Shown: positions 7,678-17,563, counted from the stretch's first letter. The stretch: DNA of 64,000 nucleotides from Caballeronia pedi (GCF_001544915.2 NZ_FCOE02000003.1:406365-470364), one strand, 5' to 3'. Numbers and translations: made by a program. Notes: generated from the sequence alone by a model not told the origin.

Positions 7678-9566
7678 CAGGCGACTCCGCGCGTGCCCAT
7701 GCGCACCGGCCAGCGCATCACGCGACCGCGCTGCATCGAGTGCAGTTCGGTCTGCGTAAAGGAATTGATCGACACATGGCGCGCGAGATAGTGCTCCAGG
7801 ATCAGGCCGAACAGATACGGACTCACGCCGGAGAAGCCCGTTTCGTCGACGGTCAACTGGCATTCGATGCCGCGCCCGAACACGAGCGGACCGGCGCCGG
7901 GCAGCTTTCTCGTGACCGGCTTCGTCCTGACGCCGACGAGGCTTTCGACCTGGCGCTGATGCTCGGTGTCCTCGGCATTCAGGAACAGCCGAAGCATGTC
8001 GCGCAGGCCTTGACCGCCCGGGCGATGATCGATGTCCTCCAGCGGCAGATAGTTGAAGTTCAACTGGCGAATCAGGCGCCATGCAATCTCGCCATCCGCA
8101 TAGGGCGGCCGCGGCGCACTCGGCGCACGAATCAGCCCGATGCTCGCAATCGGTCCCGACTGCATCGTCTCGAAATCGTCGATACCGTTGCGCGGCACCA
8201 GGCTCGGCAAGTCACGATTGGTCAGCCACGCATCCACCGACAGGTAGCGCATGCTCTCGTGATAAGGCGCCTCCTGCTGGTCGACCAGCGACACGAACGT
8301 CTCCGTGCCGATATAGGGCGTGCGCGATCCGTAGCGGCGCGCGGAGTCCGACAGGAGCCTGCGCTCGCGGCGCATCGAGAAATACCGCCCGTGATTGCCT
8401 TCGTCGTCGTTGAGCGTCTGATAGAGCGGCCGGAATTCAAGCCGCGCCGGATTTTCCTTCACCTGACCATAGAGCGCGTCGACGGCGAACACCTCGTAGT
8501 CGAGCGGTGCGGCGCGCTTGGGCACCAGATGAAATTCCGTCTCGTTCTGCGATAGTTCTATGCGATCCAGTTTCTGCGGAAAAAGGTTGATGACCGGCGT
8601 GCAAAAGAGCGCAAAACGCGACGCATCGACGAGTCCGGCCAGACGATCCGTGGATCGGTCGAGCAGGATCACGATCTCGGCCTCGTTGCCGCGAACCTTC
8701 TTCAATCCTTCGTCGAGACCGGTCAACGTGAAGAAGTAGAAGCGGCTCGGACATGCGAAATATTCCTGCAGCAGGTTGTGTCCATGAAACTTCGCCCAGA
8801 CGAGCGGCAGCATGCCCTGGTCGATCCCGAGCCCTTCGTGAACGACCGCCTGATCGCCCACGGCCGCAAACCGCCTGTCCGGTTCGCCGAATGCCCCTGA
8901 TTCGCCGACGATCGACGCAACGCTTCCCGCATGCAGCAACTCGAACAGATTCGACGCGACCTGCTCCTCGCCGGCCAGATAAATGGGCAGGCGATCGAGC
9001 CCCCGAAGCTGCTCGATCTTGATGCCGCCGGTCGTGCGGATACGCAACCGCAGCGCGCCACGCACTTGCGCGTGCGCCGGCACGTAACGCTCGAGCGCGG
9101 GAATATCGGGAGGAACCCCGGTCAGGCGCGCGCTTACGATCTCCAGCGGGTAGAGCGTGACGTCCTGGCTCGTCCGGAACGTGCACGGGGTGCGCTCGCC
9201 GCGTGGGACATGGGTCTTGAAGGGCGTACCGCGCGCAATGCGAAAGCCTTCGGCGAGCGCGCCTTCGTTCATGCCCGGAAAGATTCGCGCGACGGCCATC
9301 GATGGTGTCGGGGCGACATAATTCGGATACACGACCTCGAGCAAGCGCTGGGTGAAGCGCGGAAACTCCGCATCGAGCTTGATTTGAACGCGCGCGGCCA
9401 TGAAACAGAACGATTCGATCAGCCGCTCGACGTAAGGATCTGTCATTTCCTCCGCCTGCATGCCGAGGCGTCGCGCGATCTTGGGATGCGCGCGCGCGAA
9501 CTCGCTGCCGCTTTCGCGCAGGTAGAGCAACTCCTGGTTGTAGTAGTGGAGCAGACGCGGATCCAT
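7677..9566 (-). CDS. tssF: Type VI secretion system baseplate subunit TssF
   Basis: A 629-residue protein of normal TssF length. It opens with the diagnostic MDPRLLHYYNQELLYLRESG, followed by FARAHPKIARRLG and DPYVERLIESFCFMAARVQIKLD, and contains FPRFTQRLLEVVYPNYVAPTPSM. The C-terminal half has PPYADGEIAWRLIRQLNFNY and the DETGFSGVSPYLFGLILEHYLARH segment. TssF forms the wedge of the T6SS baseplate together with TssG. It lies 31 nt downstream of tssE and overlaps tssG by four bases. Confidence 0.97.
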   Translation of the reverse strand: MDPRLLHYYNQELLYLRESGSEFARAHPKIARRLGMQAEEMTDPYVERLIESFCFMAARVQIKLDAEFPRFTQRLLEVVYPNYVAPTPSMAVARIFPGMNEGALAEGFRIARGTPFKTHVPRGERTPCTFRTSQDVTLYPLEIVSARLTGVPPDIPALERYVPAHAQVRGALRLRIRTTGGIKIEQLRGLDRLPIYLAGEEQVASNLFELLHAGSVASIVGESGAFGEPDRRFAAVGDQAVVHEGLGIDQGMLPLVWAKFHGHNLLQEYFACPSRFYFFTLTGLDEGLKKVRGNEAEIVILLDRSTDRLAGLVDASRFALFCTPVINLFPQKLDRIELSQNETEFHLVPKRAAPLDYEVFAVDALYGQVKENPARLEFRPLYQTLNDDEGNHGRYFSMRRERRLLSDSARRYGSRTPYIGTETFVSLVDQQEAPYHESMRYLSVDAWLTNRDLPSLVPRNGIDDFETMQSGPIASIGLIRAPSAPRPPYADGEIAWRLIRQLNFNYLPLEDIDHRPGGQGLRDMLRLFLNAEDTEHQRQVESLVGVRTKPVTRKLPGAGPLVFGRGIECQLTVDETGFSGVSPYLFGLILEHYLARHVSINSFTQTELHSMQRGRVMRWPVRMGTRGVA

Positions 9567-9597
9567 GAAGACTCGGTTGATGCAATGAAAAAGTGAC

Positions 9598-10137
9598 TCA
9601 GCCGCGTCGCGGCGAGGCGTGCAGGCGGCTCGTTTCGAGGTCGAGGCTTGTTTGCACGAGAAATTCGAGCGGATAAGGGTCCATGCGGATCAGTCCACGA
9701 ATCTCGAACGTCATCTCGTTGTGCCGACCCAGCGTCTCCGTTGCCTTGAGCGGCGTAACGGACAGCGAATCGGCGATCAAGCGCGGCTCGAAGTCTCTGA
9801 TGGCACGCGTGACGATGGCTTCGATATCCGCCCACTTGCGCGAGGCCAGGAAGGTTCCGGCGAGCGCTGGCACGCCGAAATTCAGCGTGGAAGCCGCGGC
9901 GAGCGGATAGCGCTCGCGATCGATCCGGTCTTCGAGACTGGTCGCATTGAGCAGATACGCCAGGTCGCGCTGAATGATGTCGCGAATCTGAGTGCGCGTC
10001 ATGGCGTACTCGTCCGGTGTTTCGCTATGCCGATGAGGTGAGTCGTCGCGCAGTCGATCGATGAGAGTGGGCAACAGATAGTCGTCCGTCCGGCGCGGCG
10101 TGCTCGTCGTGCCCCCCACCCGTTTTCGCCCTGTCAT
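9598..10137 (-). CDS. tssE: Type VI secretion system baseplate subunit TssE (gp25-like)
   Basis: A 179-residue gp25/lysozyme-like baseplate protein. The central region holds the conserved EDRIDRERYPLAAASTLNFG and FEPRLIADSLSV, with RDIIQRDLAYLLNAT before it. The name reflects homology to phage T4 gp25, and no lytic activity is expected. The start ATG 10137 overlaps the tagJ/impE stop (ATGA). The N-terminal 45 residues are polar and variable, and a shorter start at MTRTQIRD is possible. Confidence 0.94.
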   Translation of the reverse strand: MTGRKRVGGTTSTPRRTDDYLLPTLIDRLRDDSPHRHSETPDEYAMTRTQIRDIIQRDLAYLLNATSLEDRIDRERYPLAAASTLNFGVPALAGTFLASRKWADIEAIVTRAIRDFEPRLIADSLSVTPLKATETLGRHNEMTFEIRGLIRMDPYPLEFLVQTSLDLETSRLHASPRRG

Positions 10138-11000
10138 TGCACGGCTCCACTGGCGGCGTCTGCGTCATCGAGCACATGCGCGTGTGTCGAGTTTCCGAAT
10201 GTGCACTGGGCCAGATCGAACACACCGAAGTCCCCGGCGCTGGTCGCCCAGGTCTTGCAACCCGACGCAATCACGCCGGTGCGGCCGATGTCGTGCCAGA
10301 CCGTGCGCCGGCCGAGCAGCAAGGCGTCGCGCTCGCGCGCTGCTTGCGCCGGCATCTCCGGATATCGCGCAGGCATGAAGCCATTGAGCGGCGTGCCGTC
10401 GGCGAGTGTCAGCGTTGCGGGCGCCCAGATCAGATCGACGAGCGAGACCGGACGCGCGATACGCCACGCCGCGATATCGGCCAGCGAGATCCATCGGTAG
10501 CGCCCCGCGGCGACGAACTCGCAGACGGGTCCGAGCCGGGTGTCGCTATCACCGATCCAGTCGAAGGACCCCGCTGAGCCGGCCCCTGAGACAAGGGGCG
10601 CCGCATCGAGCGCAGTTTCCCGCGCGGCATCCGCTTCGTCGATATGCCCACGCGCGGCGAGGCCCAGCGCAGCGTGCAAGCCATGCATCCAGGCGGGATT
10701 TCCGTCGAATACGAAGCCCGGTTCCTGAGCACCCGCCATGACTTTTCCGCGAACACGCTCCGCACGCACCAGGTCGCGATAAAGATGAGCTGTCCTGTCC
10801 TGTTGCTCGCCCAGTTGAGCGAACGCCTGGAGCTGCTGAATCGCGCGCGCCCATTGCTGCGTGATGCAGAGCCATTGAAACAGCACCCAGCGATGCGCTG
10901 CGGCAGCCGGCTCCTTGCGGATCTTCGCTTCTGCCGCTTCGATCGCCTGCTCAGGCGTGATGCCTTCGCCAGCGACATTGCTTGCGATGTTCAGGTTCAT
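10134..11000 (-). CDS. tagJ: T6SS accessory protein TagJ/ImpE (SciE family)
   Basis: A 288-residue accessory protein. The N-terminal 100 residues are a TPR-like helical repeat (EAKIRKEPAAAAHRWVLFQW, ARAIQQLQAFAQLGEQQDRT). The C-terminal half carries the family segments FEWIGDSDTRLGP-like (here FDWIGDSDTRLGPVCEF), YRWISLADIAAWRI and GFMPARYPEM. TagJ/ImpE proteins bind the sheath subunit TssB and, in some systems, ClpV, and modulate sheath recycling. It is coupled by ATGA overlap to the TagK-like gene upstream and to tssE downstream. Confidence 0.9.
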   Translation of the reverse strand: MNLNIASNVAGEGITPEQAIEAAEAKIRKEPAAAAHRWVLFQWLCITQQWARAIQQLQAFAQLGEQQDRTAHLYRDLVRAERVRGKVMAGAQEPGFVFDGNPAWMHGLHAALGLAARGHIDEADAARETALDAAPLVSGAGSAGSFDWIGDSDTRLGPVCEFVAAGRYRWISLADIAAWRIARPVSLVDLIWAPATLTLADGTPLNGFMPARYPEMPAQAARERDALLLGRRTVWHDIGRTGVIASGCKTWATSAGDFGVFDLAQCTFGNSTHAHVLDDADAASGAVQ

Positions 11001-11575
11001 ACATCCCCCTTTGAAGCGACATGCTCGCGCCGCGCGAAAACGCCGAAAGTTTGTTGCATCGGGCTGTCGATCGCCAGCGTGTGGTGCTCGCGACGAGCCA
11101 GTTCGGGCGTGACTCTCGCCGACCGCTCGGCCGCACTCGCGCGGCCCTGCACGGGCGCAAACATTTCGAGGATTTCCGGCACGGCGCGAGGCTCGGCGAG
11201 GTAGTCGTCGACATCATGGAGCGTGCCAAAAGCCTGTTCGAGCGAATCGGGCGCGCCGAGCCATTCACTGATCGCTCGATCCGCTGGCGCACGCGCCCCG
11301 GCAGGATACGTTTCGGGCACCGTGATCGGCTCGATCATCGGCGCGTCTGAATGCTCCCAGTTGTCTGCCGGCAAGCTCCGCGCACCCTCGAGCGCCTCGT
11401 AATAGCGTGCAGTAAGAACGCCGATGATATCGCTCTGACCGGGCTCCACGGACACGGGGACGCCTGCTTCTGGAATCACGAAGGCGTCGCTGTCCGGCAA
11501 AGGAAACACGAGCTCGCCGCCATCGCCTTTCGAAGGCGCAAATCCGGCCGGCTCGATTCGCTCTTCCATATTCAT
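10997..11575 (-). CDS. T6SS-associated protein, possible TagK-type
   Basis: A 192-residue acidic protein, first gene of the leftward T6SS operon. I start it at ATG 11575; the same frame also offers a TTG two codons upstream and an ATG two codons downstream. No membrane segment or enzyme motif is present. The middle (residues 105-140) reads ISEWLGAPDSLEQAFGTLHD and EILEMFAP, and the end carries ELARREHHTLAIDSPM. These resemble TagK-domain proteins of Burkholderia T6SS clusters, which I recall only loosely, so the family name is tentative. It overlaps tagJ by four bases and probably acts early in assembly or in regulation. Confidence 0.68.
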   Translation of the reverse strand: MNMEERIEPAGFAPSKGDGGELVFPLPDSDAFVIPEAGVPVSVEPGQSDIIGVLTARYYEALEGARSLPADNWEHSDAPMIEPITVPETYPAGARAPADRAISEWLGAPDSLEQAFGTLHDVDDYLAEPRAVPEILEMFAPVQGRASAAERSARVTPELARREHHTLAIDSPMQQTFGVFARREHVASKGDV

Positions 11576-12042
11576 GCCCAACTCAAATTCACGAAAAAGA
11601 TTGAGGACAAAAACTAACGGTTAATCATCACCAAATGACACCGGAGATTAACGCACGACTTACAGCTACTTGTCTATCCATAAATAGCTGCTTTCAATCA
11701 GGTTAAATGACTTATTTTTGAGATTTTGATACCCCCGCCTGATTTGCCGATTTTCATCCATTGAGATTAATCCTATTTAATCACCAAGATTCGTTAAAAC
11801 TTCTAACAATCAGCAACTTACCGAACAGGATAAATTTATACCGTCCAAAAAATAAGATATTCTTTCAATGCCTTACAGACTGAATTTAATTGTTTGATGC
11901 TTTCAGGCAATCAATTTAAATTACTGGCAGCAAATTGCGCCGCGTTGACAACAACGATTTATTGAATCAATATTTTCGTCAGAACGCGTTGAAGAAACTG
12001 CGCAAAATGCCATCAAGACAACCTCACTCCCTCATTCAATAA
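11576..12042. promoter_or_regulatory. AT-rich divergent control region of the two T6SS operons
   Basis: A 467-bp gene-free stretch between the divergent T6SS operons, conspicuously AT-rich against the GC-rich neighbours. It is full of TTAA/GATTAA steps and contains no ORF of note. Toward tssH there is a TTGACA at 11945-11950 followed after 17 bp by CAATAT (11968-11973), a plausible sigma-70 promoter. Repeated TTAATCA/TCACCAA elements occur near 11620-11635 and 11777-11788. The composition resembles H-NS/MvaT-type silenced promoters, which is inference. Confidence 0.6.
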
Positions 12043-14766
12043 ATGATTTCTCGCCACGCGCTATTCGGTAAGCTCGGATCCACGCTCTTTCGCAGCGTTG
12101 AATCGGCAACCGCCTTTTGCAAGCTGCGCGGCAATCCGTACGTCGAACTCGTGCACTGGCTGCATCAGTTGCTGCAACTGGGCGACAGCGACCTGCATCG
12201 CATCGTGCGTCACGCGGACATCGATATCGAGGCGCTCGAGCGCGACATCGGTCGCGGCCTGTTGGCGCTACCCTCTGGCGCAAGTTCGATCAGCGATTTC
12301 TCCCATCACGTCGAAACCGCGATCGAGCGCGCGTGGGTGTTGTCGTCGCTCGCGTTCGGCGACCGCCGGATTCGCGGTGCATGGCTCGTAGCCGCATTGG
12401 TTGGCACACCTGAGCTGCGGCGCGTCCTGCTGTCGATCTCGCCTCTATTCGCCCGCATTCCGGCCGAGAAGCTCGAAGAGATATTCCCTGCCTGGATCAG
12501 CGGCTCGCCGGAAGCCGACGACACGCCCTACGATGGCAGCGATTTCGCACCCGCGTTGCCAGGCGAAGCGTCTCGTGCGATGACGCCCGCCGGCAAGGAC
12601 GTGCTCGATCAATATTGCGCCGACCTGACCGCGCAAGCGCGAGCGGGCGGCGTTGATGCCGTTACCGGGCGCGAGCAGGAGATCCGCGCTCTCATCGACG
12701 TGCTGCTGCGCAGGCGCCAGAACAATCCTCTGCTCACTGGCGAAGCGGGCGTCGGCAAGACCGCCGTGGTCGAAGGCCTGGCGCTCGCGCTCGCCAGCGG
12801 CGACGTCCCCGCCGCATTGACGGAAGTTCGCCTGATGACGCTCGACGTCGGAGCACTGCTTGCCGGCGCCAGCATGAAGGGAGAATTCGAAGCCCGGCTG
12901 AAGAACGTGCTCGAGTCCGCGATAAAGTCCCCTGTGCCTGTCATCCTCTTCGTCGACGAGATTCACACGCTCGTCGGCGCAGGTGGACAAGCGGGCACTG
13001 GCGATGCCGCCAATCTGCTCAAACCCGCTCTGGCACGCGGTGCGGTCCGCGTCATCGGTGCGACGACGTGGTCCGAATACAAGCGCCACATCGAAAAGGA
13101 TCCCGCGCTGACTCGCCGTTTCCAGGTGTTGCAAGTCGCCGAGCCTGAGGAAACCGCCGCAATCGACATGGTGCGTGGACTTGCCGGGGCATTCGCCCAG
13201 CATCACCGCGTGATCGTGCGCGATGAGGCCATTCGTGCGGCCGTCAAGCTGTCGCATCGATTCATTCCGTCTCGACAGTTGCCGGACAAAGCCATCAGCC
13301 TGCTCGACACCGCGTGCGCGCGCGTGGCGCTGTCTCAGCACGCGCCGCCCCGCGAACTACAGAATGTGCGTCAACGGCTGCAGGCTGCACGGGTCGAACA
13401 TGCGTTGCTGGAACAGGAAGCGCGCATCGGCATCGGTTGCGCCGATCTGACCGCTTCGCAAGCGCGCATCGATGTGCTGCTCGCTGAGGAATGCGCCGTC
13501 GATACGCATTGGAAGGCACAGGCGCAAGCCGCGCAGTCGCTCACGGAAGCACGCGAGCGAGCGCTGGCGGCCGACTGCAAAGATACGTTGCAGCACGTCG
13601 GCGGTGATTCGGGTGAACCGCGTCCCACGCCGTCCTCCTTGCGCGAACTTGAGCAAGCCTTGCGCGACCTGCAGGGTGAAACGCCACTGGTCTTTCCGGA
13701 GGTGGACGAAAGCGTCGTCGCTGGCATCGTTTCAGACTGGACCGGCATTCCGGTGGGACGCATGGTCACCGATGAGATTTCCGCCGTGCGTGCGCTGCCC
13801 GTAACGCTGGCTCGTCGCGTGATCGGACAATCCGACGCGCTGAATCTCATCAGCGAGCGCGTTCAGACAGCGCGTGCCGGACTCTCCGATCCGAAGAAGC
13901 CGCTGGGCGTATTCCTGCTCGCGGGGCCGTCGGGCGTCGGCAAGACGGAAACAGCGCTCGCGCTGGCCGAAGCGCTGTATGGCGGCGAGCAGAATCTCAT
14001 CACGATCAACATGAGCGAGTATCAGGAAGCGCACACGGTCTCGGGATTGAAGGGCGCGCCTCCTGGCTATGTCGGTTACGGCGAGGGCGGCGTGCTGACC
14101 GAGGCGGTGCGTCGCCGGCCGTACTCCGTCGTGTTGCTCGATGAAATCGAAAAGGCGCACCGCGACGTGCACGAAGTGTTCTTCCAGGTCTTCGACAAGG
14201 GATACATGGAAGACGGCGACGGCCGGTACATCGATTTCCACAACACAACCATCCTGCTCACCAGCAACGCGGGCGCAGAGCTGACGGCGAGCCTCTGCGC
14301 CGACGCCGCGCTCACGCCCGATCACGACGGCCTGCGTGAAGCGCTCGCGGCCGAGCTGCTCAAGACTTTTCCCGCGGCGTTCCTCGGGCGCGTCACTGTC
14401 GTGCCGTACTGGCCGCTCGCCGAGGCTTCGCTCGCGAGCATCGTGCGACTGCATCTCGACCGCGTGGCGCAGCGCATGTCGGAGAGTCACGGCATTGCCG
14501 TGACGTATGGCGATGCGCTCGTCGACTACATCGTTGGCCGCTGCCTCATGCAGGAAACGGGTGCGCGCGTCTTGATCGGTTTCATCGAGCAGCATGTGCT
14601 GCCTCGACTTTCCGCGTTCTGGCTCGATGCGTTTGCTGCGGAACGCGCGCTGAACCGGATCGACATGAATATCGCCGATCCGGACGCCGCGCCGCGTTCC
14701 GCGATCGTCCTGAACGCGTTGGAAGCGCCACAGCCAAATCTGGTGTTCGCCGAAGAAGCGCGCTAA
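12043..14766 (+). CDS. tssH: T6SS sheath-disassembly ATPase TssH (ClpV)
   Basis: A 907-residue AAA+ ATPase that unfolds contracted TssB/TssC sheaths for reuse. The N-domain (about 1-160) contains NPYVELVHWLHQLLQ, the ClpV-type sheath-binding region. AAA1 has Walker A GEAGVGKT (about 233-240) and Walker B VILFVDEIHT (about 300-309). A coiled middle domain follows (about 400-520). AAA2 has Walker A GPSGVGKT (about 628-635) and VVLLDEIEKAHRDV (about 694-707). The C-terminal D2-small domain is complete. Length and order match ClpV rather than ClpB or ClpA, and the position in front of tssB agrees. The ATG at 12043 has no strong ribosome site. Confidence 0.96.
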   Translation: MISRHALFGKLGSTLFRSVESATAFCKLRGNPYVELVHWLHQLLQLGDSDLHRIVRHADIDIEALERDIGRGLLALPSGASSISDFSHHVETAIERAWVLSSLAFGDRRIRGAWLVAALVGTPELRRVLLSISPLFARIPAEKLEEIFPAWISGSPEADDTPYDGSDFAPALPGEASRAMTPAGKDVLDQYCADLTAQARAGGVDAVTGREQEIRALIDVLLRRRQNNPLLTGEAGVGKTAVVEGLALALASGDVPAALTEVRLMTLDVGALLAGASMKGEFEARLKNVLESAIKSPVPVILFVDEIHTLVGAGGQAGTGDAANLLKPALARGAVRVIGATTWSEYKRHIEKDPALTRRFQVLQVAEPEETAAIDMVRGLAGAFAQHHRVIVRDEAIRAAVKLSHRFIPSRQLPDKAISLLDTACARVALSQHAPPRELQNVRQRLQAARVEHALLEQEARIGIGCADLTASQARIDVLLAEECAVDTHWKAQAQAAQSLTEARERALAADCKDTLQHVGGDSGEPRPTPSSLRELEQALRDLQGETPLVFPEVDESVVAGIVSDWTGIPVGRMVTDEISAVRALPVTLARRVIGQSDALNLISERVQTARAGLSDPKKPLGVFLLAGPSGVGKTETALALAEALYGGEQNLITINMSEYQEAHTVSGLKGAPPGYVGYGEGGVLTEAVRRRPYSVVLLDEIEKAHRDVHEVFFQVFDKGYMEDGDGRYIDFHNTTILLTSNAGAELTASLCADAALTPDHDGLREALAAELLKTFPAAFLGRVTVVPYWPLAEASLASIVRLHLDRVAQRMSESHGIAVTYGDALVDYIVGRCLMQETGARVLIGFIEQHVLPRLSAFWLDAFAAERALNRIDMNIADPDAAPRSAIVLNALEAPQPNLVFAEEAR

Positions 14767-14811
14767 CACACTTGTCAAGCAGCCTTAAACCCATCGATCA
14801 CGGAGTCACCC

Positions 14812-15360
14812 ATGACCGTTTCCAATAGTTCGCAGAAGTTCATTGCGCGCAATCGCGCCCCGCGCGTGCAGATCGAGTACGACGTCGAAGTTTACGGCTC
14901 GGAGAAGAAGGTAGAACTTCCGTTCGTGATGGGCGTGCTCGCCGATCTTTCCGGCGCGGCGGTGGAACCGCTGCCTCCCGTGGCAGACCGCCGCTTCCTC
15001 GATATCGACATCGACAATTTCGACGAACGCATGAAGGCGATCAAGCCGCGCGTCGCGTTCTCCGTGCCCAATACGTTGACGGGCGAGGGCCAGATGATGG
15101 TCGACATCACCTTCGAGAGCATCGACGATTTCGCACCCGCGGCCATCGCGCGCAAAGTCGATTCGCTACGCCAGTTGCTGGACGCGCGCACGCAGCTCGC
15201 CAACCTGCAGACGTACATGGATGGCAAGTCGGGCGCCGAAGCACTCGTCAGTCAGTTGCTCGCGGACCCGGCCCTGCTCAAGTCGCTGGCATCCGAGCCG
15301 AAGCCGCAGAAGACCAAGGGCACATCCGAATCGGATGTCCCCGAACAGTCCACGCACTAA
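14812..15360 (+). CDS. tssB: Type VI secretion system contractile sheath small subunit TssB
   Basis: A 182-residue small sheath subunit (VipA/ImpB/IglA family). Signatures include SSQKFIARNRAPRVQIEYDVE near the start, the ELPFVMGVLADLSG-type segment (here VELPFVMGVLADLSG) and RRFLDIDIDNFDERMKAI. It pairs with TssC to form the cytoplasmic sheath. A purine-rich CGGAG precedes the ATG. It lies 45 nt after tssH and 62 nt before tssC. Confidence 0.97.
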   Translation: MTVSNSSQKFIARNRAPRVQIEYDVEVYGSEKKVELPFVMGVLADLSGAAVEPLPPVADRRFLDIDIDNFDERMKAIKPRVAFSVPNTLTGEGQMMVDITFESIDDFAPAAIARKVDSLRQLLDARTQLANLQTYMDGKSGAEALVSQLLADPALLKSLASEPKPQKTKGTSESDVPEQSTH

Positions 15361-15422
15361 CCGAGACCCGCAGCGCGCGCACCGCGCCGCCACGCCGCGA
15401 CCGAATCAAGACCGAGGAAACC

Positions 15423-16916
15423 ATGGCAGTCAATCAGGCACAGCACAAATCGGCCGAGACCGCAACGCACTCCGAATTCACGCATCTGCTTGCGCAGGAG
15501 TTTCGCACCAAGACCGATCACGCTCGCGAAGCCGTCGAGCAGGCGGTTCGGACGCTCGCCGAGCAGGCGCTGCGACAGTCGATCACCATGAGCGATGATG
15601 CTTACAAAAGCATCGAGGCGATCATCGGCCAGATCGATCACAAGCTTTCGGAGCAGATCAATCTGATCCTTCACCACGCCGACCTTCAAAAGCTGGAGTC
15701 GGCCTGGCGCGGGCTGCATCATCTCGTGTCAAACACCGAAACCGACGAGCGCCTGAAAATCCGCTTCATGGATGTGTCGAAGGACGATCTGCGCCGCACG
15801 ATGAAGCGGTACAAGGGCATCGCGTGGGATCAAAGCCCGCTCTTCAAGCAGATTTACGAAGAGGGGTATGGGCAACTCGGCGGTGAGCCGTATGGCTGTC
15901 TCGTCGCGGACTACTACTTCGACCACACTCCGCCCGATGTCGATCTGCTGGGCTCGATCTCGAAGATCGCTGCGGCGGCGCATACGCCGTTCATCTCCGG
16001 CGCGTCGCCGTCCGCCCTGCAGATGGAATCGTGGCAGGAGCTTGCCAATCCGCGCGACCTGACGAAGATCTTCACGCAGAACCTCGAATACGCGCCCTGG
16101 AATTCGCTGCGCAACACGGAAGACGCGCGCTATATCGGGCTCGTCATGCCGCGATTCCTGTCGCGCCTGCCGTATGGCGCGAAGACCAATCCGGTGGACG
16201 AATTCGACTTCGAAGAGGAAACGCATGGCGCGGATCATCGCAACTATGCGTGGGCCAATGCGGCCTATGCAATGGCCGTGAACATCAACCGCTCGTTCAA
16301 GCACTATGGCTGGTGCTCGATGATCCGCGGCGTCGAATCAGGCGGCACGGTGGAGAACCTGCCTTGCCATACTTTCCCGACCGACGATGGCGGCGTGGAC
16401 ATGAAGTGCCCGACCGAGATCGCCATCTCCGACCGGCGCGAGGCAGAGTTGTCGAAAAACGGCTTCATTCCGCTGATTCATCGCAAGAGTACCGACCACG
16501 CGACCTTCATCGGCGCCCAGTCGCTTCAGAAGCCGACCGAATACTACGACCCGGACGCTACGGCGAACGCAAACCTGTCGGCACGTCTGCCCTATCTCTT
16601 CGCGTGCTCGCGCTTTGCACACTATCTGAAGTGCATCGTCCGCGACAAGATCGGCTCGTTCCAGGAGCGCGAAGACATGCAGAAATGGCTCAACGACTGG
16701 ATCATGAATTACGTCGACGGCGATCCGCACAACTCTTCCGAAGCGACGAAAGCGAGTCGTCCGCTTGCCGCCGCGGAAGTCGTCGTCGAGGAAGTCGAAG
16801 GGAATCCGGGCTACTACCAGGCGCGATTCTTCTTGCGGCCGCACTTCCAGCTCGAGGGTCTGACGGTGTCGCTGCGGCTGGTGACGCGTTTGCCGTCCGT
16901 CAAGCAGGCGGCCTGA
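15423..16916 (+). CDS. tssC: Type VI secretion system contractile sheath large subunit TssC
   Basis: A 497-residue large sheath subunit (VipB/ImpC/IglB family). Conserved parts are LESAWRGLHHLV, FKQIYEEGYGQLGGEPYG, PFISGASPSAL, ARYIGLVMPRFLSRLPYG and the C-terminal NPGYYQARFFLRPHFQLEG. It assembles with TssB into the sheath that contracts to fire the Hcp-VgrG needle. It is followed by a 164-bp gap before hcp, which may hold an additional promoter. Confidence 0.97.
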   Translation: MAVNQAQHKSAETATHSEFTHLLAQEFRTKTDHAREAVEQAVRTLAEQALRQSITMSDDAYKSIEAIIGQIDHKLSEQINLILHHADLQKLESAWRGLHHLVSNTETDERLKIRFMDVSKDDLRRTMKRYKGIAWDQSPLFKQIYEEGYGQLGGEPYGCLVADYYFDHTPPDVDLLGSISKIAAAAHTPFISGASPSALQMESWQELANPRDLTKIFTQNLEYAPWNSLRNTEDARYIGLVMPRFLSRLPYGAKTNPVDEFDFEEETHGADHRNYAWANAAYAMAVNINRSFKHYGWCSMIRGVESGGTVENLPCHTFPTDDGGVDMKCPTEIAISDRREAELSKNGFIPLIHRKSTDHATFIGAQSLQKPTEYYDPDATANANLSARLPYLFACSRFAHYLKCIVRDKIGSFQEREDMQKWLNDWIMNYVDGDPHNSSEATKASRPLAAAEVVVEEVEGNPGYYQARFFLRPHFQLEGLTVSLRLVTRLPSVKQAA

Positions 16917-17080
16917 ACGCTTCGTCGAATCCGGATCGCGCGCACGCTCATCGAGCCGCGCGAGCGGAAGAAAGTTGCAGCAGAAAGCTAACCCTTTCGA
17001 CAGAGTCGTATGTACATCGAATTATTTTGAAAGTCGATGTAACCGTAACCTCGTAAGTTGTTTCAACAAGGAGCTATCAA

Positions 17081-17563
17081 ATGGCACAAGACATTTTCAT
17101 CAAACTCAACGGTATCGATGGTGAATCGCTGGACTCGAAGCACAAGAACGAAATCGAGGTGTTGAGCTGGGGTTGGCGCGTCGAGCAGCAATCCTCGGCG
17201 GCCTTCGGTAGCGGTATCGGCGCAGGCAAGGCCACCGCTGCGGATCTGGTGTTCGACCACTACATGGATTCCGCCAGTCCGAACCTGATGAAGTATTGCC
17301 TGACCGGCAAGCCTATCGACCAGGCCGTGCTGACGGTGCGCAAGGCCGGGGGTACGCCGCTCGAATATATCAAGTACACGTTGAGCGAAGTGCTCGTGAC
17401 GCTGGTGCAGCCGTCCGGAAGCAATGGCGATACGGGCATTCGCGAACAAGTGCACCTGTCTTTCGTGAAGGTCAAGCAGGAACACGTCAAGCAGAACGCG
17501 CAGGGCGGCAACGGTGGCGTAGTCACCGCGGCCTATGACTTCAAGGCCAGCAAGGAAGCCTGA
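17081..17563 (+). CDS. hcp: Type VI secretion system tube protein Hcp (TssD)
   Basis: A 160-residue hexameric tube subunit, secreted. It has the typical MAQDIFIKLNGIDGES start, EIEVLSWGWRVEQQ, the DHYMDSASPNLMKYCLTGK loop and a C-terminal VTAAYDFKASKEA. No effector extension is fused. AAGGAG lies 8 nt upstream of the ATG, the strongest ribosome site in the cluster. A GC hairpin follows the stop, so hcp may be expressed above the operon level. Confidence 0.97.
   Translation: MAQDIFIKLNGIDGESLDSKHKNEIEVLSWGWRVEQQSSAAFGSGIGAGKATAADLVFDHYMDSASPNLMKYCLTGKPIDQAVLTVRKAGGTPLEYIKYTLSEVLVTLVQPSGSNGDTGIREQVHLSFVKVKQEHVKQNAQGGNGGVVTAAYDFKASKEA

Noticed and set aside
11925..11940. Sigma-54-like element TGGCAG...TTGC upstream of tssH
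   Set aside because: The GG and GC are 9 nt apart instead of 10, which normally abolishes sigma-54 recognition.
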